64,000 bases of DNA from Tabrizicola fusiformis (GTDB lineage Bacteria > Pseudomonadota > Alphaproteobacteria > Rhodobacterales > Rhodobacteraceae), in contig NZ_JABUHN010000001.1 in assembly GCF_013328815.1 (NCBI RefSeq), forward strand, positions 310,001-374,000, in the 5' to 3' direction. The position numbers and the translations under genes are program-made. This document shows, one piece after another, positions 1 through 5,901 of the stretch (position 1 is its first letter; every line of letters starts with the position of its first letter). The notes beneath the pieces are model-generated. The model made no database searches, was not told where the DNA came from, and was given only the letters and a program-made list of their open reading frames with translations.

Positions 1-62
1 CGGCGCTGCGAACTGGGTGGGGGCTTTCATCCACAGCGCCGAGGGAAGCTTTATGCAGCTAC
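1..62. repeat. Copy 1 of a 62-bp repeat with hairpin potential
   Basis: Almost the same sequence recurs at 212-273. Bases 1-8 (CGGCGCTG) pair with 34-41 (CAGCGCCG), and a second small hairpin can form between the AGCT at 47-50 and the AGCT at 57-60. In copy 2 the two differing bases on each side of the main stem are exchanged, so both copies keep a perfect 8-bp stem. This suggests a structured RNA or a palindromic mobile repeat. A protein reading also exists: the frame starting at base 2 is open to a TAA at 95-97 and could be the last 31 codons of a gene entering from the left (it includes AFIHSAEGSFMQL). Copy 2 has a one-base insertion in that frame. The sequence does not settle which reading is right. 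Confidence 0.6.
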
Positions 63-97
63 AGGATGGGGTTTCGCAGCGCCGCATGGCGAAATAA

Positions 98-378
98 GGG
101 GCGGATTGCGGCATTGTCGGGACTTCCGCAGCAGGCGCCCGGATTGCAGGCCATGGGGCAGCTCCGCGCCGGGGCGCTGATGGTTCTGGGGATGTAGGGG
201 GGTAAAGTCCTCGGCGCCACGAACTTGGGTGGGGGCTGTTATCCATGGCGCCGAGGGAAGCTTTATGCAGCTACGGGGCCAATATCCGGGGGGCAGAGGG
301 CGGATTCGCGGACGAAATGAGGCAATCCCGCGTCAGTTTCCCTCAATTGGAAACAACGGCGGCAATGGCGGGGCATTG
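98..378. other. Gene-free stretch
   Basis: Apart from repeat copy 2, I see no convincing gene here. The open frames continuing rightwards from 229 and 245 run antisense to the RsbW-like gene and look like products of high GC content. No clear intrinsic terminator was found for the leftward RsbW-like gene. Confidence 0.5.
212..273. repeat. Copy 2 of the 62-bp repeat
   Basis: Aligned with 1-62, it has one inserted T near the middle and about six substitutions. Two pairs of these compensate within the outer stem: 212-219 (CGGCGCCA) pairs with 246-253 (TGGCGCCG). The stretch GAGGGAAGCTTTATGCAGCT is identical in both copies. It lies downstream of the RsbW-like gene, which reads leftwards and ends at 379, so it could sit in that transcript's 3' region if it acts on the minus strand. 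Confidence 0.6.
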
Positions 379-828
379 TCAACTTTCCAGCCGGAACCGC
401 AAAAGATTGCGCCCGCCTTCGCGCCGATATTCCAGATCCCGGGCAAGGCTGCGAATCAGATGCCAGCCGAATCCCCCCTCGGGCAGGTTGTCACCCTCCA
501 GCGGCGGGAGCTGTCCGGCGGGCGGTACGCCTTGGGGCATGGGCAGGCCGGTATCGGCCACTTCGCACAGGATGCCGCCGGCGTCGCGCGACAGCGTCAC
601 CTCAATCTCGCCCGAGTGGCGGGCATAGGCATGTTCGACGATGTTGTTCAGCACCTCCGCCAGCACCAGTTCAGCGGTGCCGCGCCCCTCATCCGGCAGG
701 GCGCGCAACAGGCGGGCGTCGAGCAGGGCGCGCAAACCGGCGCTGACCGCCTCGGCATGGCCGGGGATGGTCAGTTGCAGCGCGGCGGGGCAGGGCCCAT
801 CCCGCACGGGCCGGTTGTCAGTCGGCAT
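379..828 (-). CDS. RsbW-type serine kinase / anti-sigma regulatory ATPase
   Basis: A protein of about 149 residues of the HATPase_c/RsbW family, whose members bind a sigma factor or partner protein and phosphorylate an STAS antagonist. The GHKL motifs are visible: an N-box (LAEVLNNIVEHAY), a DTG G1 motif and a GGFGWHLIRSL G2 motif. It follows the STAS gene in the same direction with overlapping ends, so the two form a partner-switching pair. An upstream ATG at 840 is possible. The ATG at 828 gives the shorter overlap with the STAS stop and starts MPTDNRP. The target (sigma factor or effector) is not encoded in view, so the output of the switch is unknown. Confidence 0.8.
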   Translation of the reverse strand: MPTDNRPVRDGPCPAALQLTIPGHAEAVSAGLRALLDARLLRALPDEGRGTAELVLAEVLNNIVEHAYARHSGEIEVTLSRDAGGILCEVADTGLPMPQGVPPAGQLPPLEGDNLPEGGFGWHLIRSLARDLEYRREGGRNLLRFRLES

Positions 829-1153
829 CGCGCAGCCCATCGGGCAGGCTGGGGTGGATGCGAAAGATCGTATCCATCCGGGTCAGCCGGAACACCTTCT
901 GCACGCTGGGCGTGAGGCCCGAAAGTTCAAGCACGCGGTCCGGTCCCAGCGCCTTGCGCACCGCAACCACGGCACCCAGACCCGAACTGTCCAGAAAAGC
1001 CACCTGCGACAGGTCCAGCACGACACAAGCCGGGTTGTCCTGCGTCACCTCGCGCATCCGGTCCTTGAACTGAATCGCCGAAGCCGCGTCGATCCGGTCC
1101 TGCTGCACATGGACCACAAGGATGCCGTTCTGTTCCCTTGCCCGAAGCTCCAT
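818..1153 (-). CDS. STAS-domain anti-sigma factor antagonist (RsbV/SpoIIAA-like)
   Basis: A 111-residue single STAS domain. The phosphorylation loop is FLDSSGLGA, with Asp55-Ser56-Ser57, the usual place for the regulated serine. In this family the unphosphorylated protein binds the RsbW-type kinase and frees its partner. The downstream overlapping gene encodes that kinase. The start is supported by a GAGGGCAGG ribosome-binding stretch just before the ATG. A GTTACC-N4-GGTAAC palindrome lies 45-60 bases upstream. Confidence 0.85.
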   Translation of the reverse strand: MELRAREQNGILVVHVQQDRIDAASAIQFKDRMREVTQDNPACVVLDLSQVAFLDSSGLGAVVAVRKALGPDRVLELSGLTPSVQKVFRLTRMDTIFRIHPSLPDGLRDAD

Positions 1154-1197
1154 CCTGCCCTCATGCCAGCGGTTTCCGACAACCTAAGGCAGGGGGC

Positions 1198-1213
1198 GTT
1201 ACCAACTGGTAAC
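1198..1213. promoter_or_regulatory. GTTACC-N4-GGTAAC palindrome upstream of the STAS gene
   Basis: A 6-bp perfect inverted repeat (1198-1203 and 1208-1213) lies in the 76-bp gap between the hspQ stop and the STAS start. It is placed where an operator of the STAS/RsbW pair would be. A second palindrome, TCAGTTCAACTGA at 1230-1242, overlaps the hspQ stop codon. The factor is unknown. Confidence 0.35.
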
Positions 1214-1229
1214 CGCACCTGAAATTTCG

Positions 1230-1556
1230 TCAGTTCAACTGAAATTGCAGCGGATAGCGGCCATCCTCGAAATCGCCGAACAGATCGGGCAGATCGGGAT
1301 GGGTCACGGGTTCCCCGGTTTCGTCCGGCACCAGATTCTGCTCCGAGACATAGGCCACATAGTAGCTTTGGTCATTCTCGGCCAAGAGGTGATAGAACGG
1401 CTGATCGCGCGACGGGCGGGCCTCTTCGGGGATGGCCTGATACCAGTCCTCGGTGTTGGAGAACATCGCATCCACATCGAAGACCACGCCACGGAACGGA
1501 TGCTTGCGATGGCGCAGCACCTGACCGATGTGATATTTCGCGTCCGTCTTCAGCAT
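1230..1556 (-). CDS. hspQ: Heat shock protein HspQ (YccV family)
   Basis: A 108-residue protein that matches the whole HspQ/hemimethylated-DNA-binding family: an IGQVLRHRKHPFRGVVFDVD N-terminus, then QPFYHLLAEND and YVSEQNL. In enterobacteria HspQ is a heat-induced small protein that acts as a specificity-enhancing factor and substrate of Lon. That role here is inferred from the family. It precedes the STAS/RsbW pair on the same strand, with a 76-bp gap that probably carries a separate promoter. Confidence 0.9.
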   Translation of the reverse strand: MLKTDAKYHIGQVLRHRKHPFRGVVFDVDAMFSNTEDWYQAIPEEARPSRDQPFYHLLAENDQSYYVAYVSEQNLVPDETGEPVTHPDLPDLFGDFEDGRYPLQFQLN

Positions 1557-1765
1557 AGCGCAAGCGCCCCCCGTTCCCGGTTAATAATCCTCTGTCCGGG
1601 TGCTGTCCATTGCGCAGGCGCCGGGGTGGGGGAAACAATCCCGTGGCCCGACGGCGACAGTCGGTGTCGCTGCTCGCGGATTTCTGATGAGGGGCCGGGA
1701 TTCCGCCATTTCCCTGCCGCCGGATTTCGCCTATCCTCGCCGCAAAATGAATGCGCGAGGGGCAG

Positions 1766-2344
1766 ATGAGCAGAACTCTCCGTGCGTCGATCCTGTTTTT
1801 CGTCCTCGCGTCCTGCGGGGGTGGCAACTTTTCGGCGCCCCGTGATCTTGACGACGCCTGCGCGATCGTCAGCCAGCGGCCGGCCTATCTGAAAGCCATG
1901 CGGGCGACCGAGCGCAAATGGGGCATCCCCGTGCATGTCCAGATGGCGGCGATCCATCAGGAATCGAAATTCGTCGGCAATGCCCGCACACCGCACCGCT
2001 TTGCGCTGGGGGTGATCCCGATGGGGCGGCAATCCTCGGCCTATGGCTATAGCCAGGCGCTGGACGGCACATGGGAAGAGTATCAGCGCGAAGAGCGGCG
2101 CGGCAACGCCCGGCGCGACCGGATCACCGATGCCACCGATTTCATGGGCTGGTATATGCGGCAAAGCGTTGACCGGCTTGGCATTTCGCCGACCGACGCC
2201 GAAGCGCAGTATCTGGCCTATCATGAGGGGCGGACCGGCTATGCCAATCAGTCCTATCTGGGCAAGCCGTGGCTGGTCGAGGTGGCGTCCAAGGTGGGCG
2301 CCCGCTCGGAAATGTATCGCCAGCAACTGCAATATTGCCGCTGA
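1766..2344 (+). CDS. Lipoprotein with lysozyme-like (SLT) domain
   Basis: A 192-residue protein starting MSRTLRASILFF with the lipobox LASC, so it is probably a lipid-anchored envelope protein. The body (WGIPVHVQMAAIHQESKF, then YGYSQALDGTW and YLAYHEG) has the layout of transglycosylase SLT-like domains, with a candidate catalytic Glu in HQESKF. It would act on peptidoglycan. The ATG at 1766 was chosen over the one at 1751 because GAGGGGCAG lies directly before it and the signal peptide starts there. It converges on lolA with a 3-bp gap. Confidence 0.75.
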   Translation: MSRTLRASILFFVLASCGGGNFSAPRDLDDACAIVSQRPAYLKAMRATERKWGIPVHVQMAAIHQESKFVGNARTPHRFALGVIPMGRQSSAYGYSQALDGTWEEYQREERRGNARRDRITDATDFMGWYMRQSVDRLGISPTDAEAQYLAYHEGRTGYANQSYLGKPWLVEVASKVGARSEMYRQQLQYCR

Positions 2345-2347
2345 AGG

Positions 2348-2950
2348 CTATTTCTTGCGGCGGCTCACTTCGTCGGTGATGTTGAAGAGCGAGGGCTTGA
2401 ATTCGCCGCCGGTCTTGAATTCGCCTAGGATCACCGTGGTCGCCTGACCAAGATCGTCGGTGATGATCCACTGGCGCAGCGTCACCGGATTGGCGGTGAA
2501 GACCAGTTCGATAGTGCCGTATTCGGGATGCTGAGGGTCTTGGGCCACAACGCGGGTGGTCTTTTCCACCTCGCGGTGGCCGACAACCATCTTGGCGCGG
2601 CCAAGGTCCACCTTGGCATCAAGGATCAGGTTCAGCGGCGTGCGCTTGAGCGGATATTGCTCGGGCGGCTGGTTCGACTTCGCGTCGAAAATCGCCACCT
2701 GCCCACCCGAGGCCAGCACAAGGCTGCGGTCCGGCGGGGCATATTCGAACCGCACCCGCCCCGGGCGCTTGATGAAGACCTTGCCCAGCGAAACCGACCC
2801 GTCGGCATTGACCTGGGTGAAATCGGTCTCGACCGTCGTCAACCCGTTGAGATAGCGCGACAGATCGCCCAGCGGAATGGGGTCTGCCAGAGCGGGCAGG
2901 GCCAGCGTAAGAAAAGCAAGCGGGGCCAGAAGGGCAGTGCGAATGTTCAT
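2348..2950 (-). CDS. lolA: Outer-membrane lipoprotein carrier protein LolA
   Basis: A 200-residue periplasmic chaperone that carries lipoproteins from LolCDE to the outer membrane. The N-terminus is a signal peptide ending ALPALA-DP. The mature part has the LolA features LSRYLNGLTTVETDFTQV, KPGRVRFEY-type strands and LRQWIITDDLGQATTV. The start at 2950 (MNIRTALLAP) is fixed by the signal peptide; the longer open frame to 3160 adds non-protein-like sequence. In related genomes lolA usually lies right behind ftsK. Here ftsK is 2.9 kb away, separated by dadA, a BrnA-like gene and an ftsK fragment. Confidence 0.92.
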   Translation of the reverse strand: MNIRTALLAPLAFLTLALPALADPIPLGDLSRYLNGLTTVETDFTQVNADGSVSLGKVFIKRPGRVRFEYAPPDRSLVLASGGQVAIFDAKSNQPPEQYPLKRTPLNLILDAKVDLGRAKMVVGHREVEKTTRVVAQDPQHPEYGTIELVFTANPVTLRQWIITDDLGQATTVILGEFKTGGEFKPSLFNITDEVSRRKK

Positions 2951-3252
2951 GGCGCCAATATAGGGCAAGCGAAAACCGGCTGCACCCCCCGGCCCGCTCA
3001 CATGGCGGCGACCCGCCGGTGAGCGGGCCGTGAGCAGGGGAGGGCGATGGTTTCCTTGCGTCAGAACCGGGGGTTTCGCAGTTTCCTGCGGCTGATCAGA
3101 AATTGTGCAGAATAAAGCGCGACTGAAACTGTGATACAGTGAAGAAAATTCGCAAAACACTCTATCCAGCCCGTATCTTTGCCAAGAACTCCCGGCGCTG
3201 TCGCGTATTCTGTCCGCTATTCCTTAACGGCTGACAAGGCAGGAGAGCGCAG
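2951..3252. other. Divergent promoter region between lolA and dadA
   Basis: About 300 bp with no gene. The left part is GC-rich. The right part (about 3090-3230) is AT-richer and should carry both divergent promoters. It contains an ACTGT-N3-ACAGT inverted repeat at 3128-3140, a possible operator. The dadA ribosome-binding site (AGGAGAG) is at its right end. Confidence 0.5.
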
Positions 3253-4548
3253 ATGAAGATCGTGGTTCTGGGCGCAGGTGTGATCGGCGTGACCTCGGCC
3301 TGGTATCTGGCCCGCGCGGGGCATGAGGTGACGGTGATCGACCGTCAGCCCGCCCCGGCGCTGGAAACCAGCTTTGCCAATGCCGGCGAGATCAGCCCCG
3401 GCTATGCCAGCCCTTGGGCCGCGCCGGGCATTCCGGCCAAGGCGATGAAATGGCTCTTCATGCGCCATGCGCCGCTGATCATTCAGCCGATGCCCGATCT
3501 GGCCAAGATTTCCTGGGTTGCGCGGATGCTGATGAACTGCACCACCGCCGCCTATGAGGTGAACAAATCCCGCATGGTGCGGCTGGCCGAATACAGCCGC
3601 GATTGCCTGATCGCGCTGCGGTCCGAGACCGGAATTACCTATGACGAGCGGACCCAAGGCACGCTGCAACTGTTCCGCACGCAAAAGCAGGTGGATGGCG
3701 CGGCCAAGGATATCAAGGTGTTGCAGGCCGATGGCGTGCCGTTTGAGGTGCTGGACGCCGAAGGCTGCATCCGGGCCGAGCCGGGTCTGGCCACCAGCCG
3801 CCACAAGATCGCCGGGGGGCTGCGCCTGCCGGGCGATGAAACCGGCGATTGCTTCAAGTTTACCAATAGCTTGTCGGAAATGGCCGCGGCGGCGGGGGTG
3901 ACCTTCCGCTATGGCGTGGCGATTGAGCGGCTGGAGGCCGAGGGCGGGCGGATCGTGGCGGTGCAGACCGCGCAGGGCCGGGTGACGGCGGATGCCTTTG
4001 TGCTGGCGCTGGGCAGCTATTCGCCGCTTCTGGCGCGGCCTTTGGGCATCAAGCTGCCGGTCTATCCGGTGAAGGGCTATTCGATCACGGTGCCGATCGT
4101 GGATGCGGCCAAGGCGCCGGAATCGACGGTGATGGACGAAACCTACAAGATCGCCATCACCCGTCTGGGCGACCGGATCCGGGTGGGCGGCATGGCAGAG
4201 ATTGCCGGGTTCGACAACACCCTGCACCCCAAGCGCCGGGAAACATTGGAACATTCGGTCGAAGACCTGTTCGGCGGCGCGGGCGACCAGAGCCGCGCCA
4301 CCTTCTGGAGCGGGCTGCGCCCGATGACGCCGGATGGCACGCCGGTGGTGGGCCGCTCGACCATTCCGAACCTGTTCCTGAACACTGGCCACGGCACCCT
4401 GGGCTGGACCATGGCCGCCGGTTCGGGCCGGCTGCTGGCCGATCTGGTGAGCGGCCGGGCGCCGGAAATCGAGCATGGCGACCTTGGCTATGCCCGCTAC
4501 ACCCGCAGCCGTTCGGTGCCGGTGGGGGCTGCGGTTCCGGCGGAATAG
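3253..4548 (+). CDS. dadA: D-amino-acid dehydrogenase
   Basis: A 431-residue FAD-dependent oxidoreductase of the DadA family, which oxidatively deaminates D-amino acids (typically D-alanine from racemised L-alanine) and passes electrons to the respiratory chain. The N-terminal dinucleotide fold is plain ([20 protein letters not shown]), followed by the DadA-typical [18 protein letters not shown]. The C-terminal FAD motif includes [16 protein letters not shown] and [16 protein letters not shown]. An AGGAGAG site precedes the ATG. It is followed by a strong intrinsic terminator, so it is probably a single-gene unit. No alanine racemase is next to it. Confidence 0.92.
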   Translation: MKIVVLGAGVIGVTSAWYLARAGHEVTVIDRQPAPALETSFANAGEISPGYASPWAAPGIPAKAMKWLFMRHAPLIIQPMPDLAKISWVARMLMNCTTAAYEVNKSRMVRLAEYSRDCLIALRSETGITYDERTQGTLQLFRTQKQVDGAAKDIKVLQADGVPFEVLDAEGCIRAEPGLATSRHKIAGGLRLPGDETGDCFKFTNSLSEMAAAAGVTFRYGVAIERLEAEGGRIVAVQTAQGRVTADAFVLALGSYSPLLARPLGIKLPVYPVKGYSITVPIVDAAKAPESTVMDETYKIAITRLGDRIRVGGMAEIAGFDNTLHPKRRETLEHSVEDLFGGAGDQSRATFWSGLRPMTPDGTPVVGRSTIPNLFLNTGHGTLGWTMAAGSGRLLADLVSGRAPEIEHGDLGYARYTRSRSVPVGAAVPAE

Positions 4549-4582
4549 GGCGTAAACTTCCCGTCCATTCCGCGTCATGTTT

Positions 4583-4595
4583 GCGTAAATTACGC
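4583..4595. promoter_or_regulatory. GCGTAA-A-TTACGC palindrome
   Basis: A perfect 6-bp inverted repeat around one base in the AT-richer gap just upstream of the dadA terminator, 77-90 bases before the BrnA-like gene. It could be an operator for that gene, since BrnA-type proteins bind their own promoters, but its position before a terminator makes this uncertain. Confidence 0.3.
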
Positions 4596-4604
4596 GTATA
4601 TACA

Positions 4605-4640
4605 GGCCGCGCGCCGTCTTAACCGGCGCGCGGCCTTTTT
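4605..4640 (+). terminator. Intrinsic terminator of dadA
   Basis: A 12-bp perfect stem (GGCCGCGCGCCG at 4605-4616 with CGGCGCGCGGCC at 4624-4635), a 7-base loop and five T. It is one of the clearest terminators in the window and ends 32 bases before the next gene, so the BrnA-like gene needs its own promoter very close by or read-through. Confidence 0.85.
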
Positions 4641-4672
4641 ACGGCAGGCTGTGCGGGCAAAGGAGCCCGCCC

Positions 4673-5137
4673 ATGCCGCGCCCACCCGCCCCGAAAACCG
4701 CCTATCATCAGTTGGCCCAGACCCTGCGCGATCTGGAGGCCGACCTGCGCTGGGGCCTTGAAGGCTCGCCCCGCATTCCCGCCGACTGGCACCGCATCGC
4801 GCAAGAGGTCGGGCCGCCGCCCAAATGCCCGGTGTCGCTGCGGGTGGACGAGGATGTGCTGCGCTTCTTCCGCAGCATGGGGGCCGGGCATCTGACGCGG
4901 ATGAACGCGGTCTTGCGGGCCTTCATGCTGGCGCGGCTGGCCGAGGTGGTGAAGGCCACAGATTATGCGCCCAGCCATGCCGATGAGGTCCGGCAGATCC
5001 GGGAGGAAATCGTGTCGATCATGGCCGCGCAAGAGGCCGCCAAGGCCGCCGCTTTGGCCGAGATGACAGATGTGGAACGGCGCAAGGCGCAGGTGCAGGC
5101 GCTGAAGGCGTTGCGGGATCAGCGGGCGCGGGGGTGA
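4673..5137 (+). CDS. BrnA-like antitoxin / CopG-type DNA-binding protein, orphan
   Basis: A 154-residue protein whose centre (VSLRVDEDVLRFFRSMGAGHLTRMNAVLRAFMLARL) is the ribbon-helix-helix DNA-binding segment found at the C-terminus of BrnA antitoxins. Here it is flanked by an extra N-terminal region and a charged alanine-rich helical C-terminus. BrnA normally follows a BrnT toxin gene; no BrnT-like gene is present on either side. It may be a stand-alone regulator or a remnant of a toxin-antitoxin pair. Confidence 0.65.
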   Translation: MPRPPAPKTAYHQLAQTLRDLEADLRWGLEGSPRIPADWHRIAQEVGPPPKCPVSLRVDEDVLRFFRSMGAGHLTRMNAVLRAFMLARLAEVVKATDYAPSHADEVRQIREEIVSIMAAQEAAKAAALAEMTDVERRKAQVQALKALRDQRARG

Positions 5138-5148
5138 GGGGCGAGGGC

Positions 5149-5199
5149 GTCGGGGTGAACCCCGACCTACGGGCGGTAGGGTGCGTGATTTCACGCACC
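5149..5199. repeat. Twin palindrome (REP-like)
   Basis: Two palindromes in tandem: GTCGGGGT-GA-ACCCCGAC (5149-5166) and GGTGCGTGA-TT-TCACGCACC (5180-5199), joined by CTACGGGCGGTAG. It lies between the end of the BrnA-like gene and the end of the displaced ftsK fragment, which converge, so it may act as a bidirectional terminator. A related palindrome follows moaE at 55776. Confidence 0.55.
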
Positions 5200-5209
5200 T
5201 TTGGGGGGC

Positions 5210-5371
5210 TTACCGCTCTTCGATCAAAATCTCCCGTTTGCCGACGTGGTTCGCGGGGGTCACAACCCCTTGTTCCTCCATCTGTTCCACCAGTCTTGCG
5301 GCCTTGTTATGGCCGATGCCAAGCTTGCGCTGGATATAGCTGGTCGAGCATTTGCGGTCTTTCGCCACGAT
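5210..5371 (-). pseudogene. Displaced second copy of the ftsK 3' end (gamma domain)
   Basis: This minus-strand segment encodes the last 53 residues of FtsK again, ending at a TAA at 5210. Against the intact gene end (5898-6059) there are roughly 16 base differences but only one amino-acid change (Tyr to His in [11 protein letters not shown]). Homology stops abruptly at 5371, where the sequence turns into unrelated AT-richer DNA. There is no start codon or ribosome-binding site of its own, so it is probably not expressed as a protein. See the findings for its meaning. Confidence 0.85.
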
Positions 5372-5415
5372 AGGCCAGCGGGCGTAGCTGCTCGGTCGTT
5401 TCTGAGTTTTGAAAG

Positions 5416-5901
5416 TTAACGTCCGAAGACACCAATTGGCTGCATAGGAGCGGCCGTCGAGCTGTCAAGCATTCGAAACTCATATGACGATTCGATTTCG
5501 CCGTGCAGGTACCCTTCGAGAAGCCCGACTTCCAACTCACCCGTCATGTCCCCGATCTTGCAGCGGTAGACCCCGGAAAGCGTCTTATCCCTGACATGAT
5601 ACTGAATCAGGCTCTCATCAGCGCCCCCGGCAAAACACTCTTTCAGGGTGCCACCTCGAGCGGCCCATTCGCTCTTGGGAACCTGGTAGTCCTGTGCCCC
5701 GTCTCTGCCAGGGCCGCCTAAATCCATCAGCCGCACTGCCCAGGCATGAAGTCGGGGAATCTCTGCATAAAGCTCTCCGGGGCTTCGCCAATAGCCAGTT
5801 TCCAGACGGGCATAGGCAAACATCAGAGCTGCGCCGACGGCGGCACCACAAAGAAAGTACCTTACCGCCGTGCCTTTCGGGCCAGGAAGTTTGGTGATCA
5901 C
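5416..5901 (-). CDS. Hypothetical single-pass membrane protein
   Basis: A 161-residue protein not recognised as any known family. Residues about 13-31 ([19 protein letters not shown]) form one membrane segment. The rest looks like an extracytoplasmic domain with two cysteines (LKECFAGG and VYRCKIGD) that could form a disulfide. The start is a GTG overlapping the ftsK stop by four bases, so translation is probably coupled to ftsK. It is visibly AT-richer than its neighbours and lies exactly between the intact and displaced ftsK ends, suggesting it arrived with the inserted segment. Confidence 0.6.
   Translation of the reverse strand: MITKLPGPKGTAVRYFLCGAAVGAALMFAYARLETGYWRSPGELYAEIPRLHAWAVRLMDLGGPGRDGAQDYQVPKSEWAARGGTLKECFAGGADESLIQYHVRDKTLSGVYRCKIGDMTGELEVGLLEGYLHGEIESSYEFRMLDSSTAAPMQPIGVFGR

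Noticed and set aside
2951-3160. Longer N-terminus for LolA
   Set aside because: The added 70 residues come before a clean signal peptide starting at 2950.
5307-5540. A 77-codon frame spanning the displaced ftsK copy in another frame
   Set aside because: It crosses the breakpoint and the ftsK-like part is out of the conserved frame.
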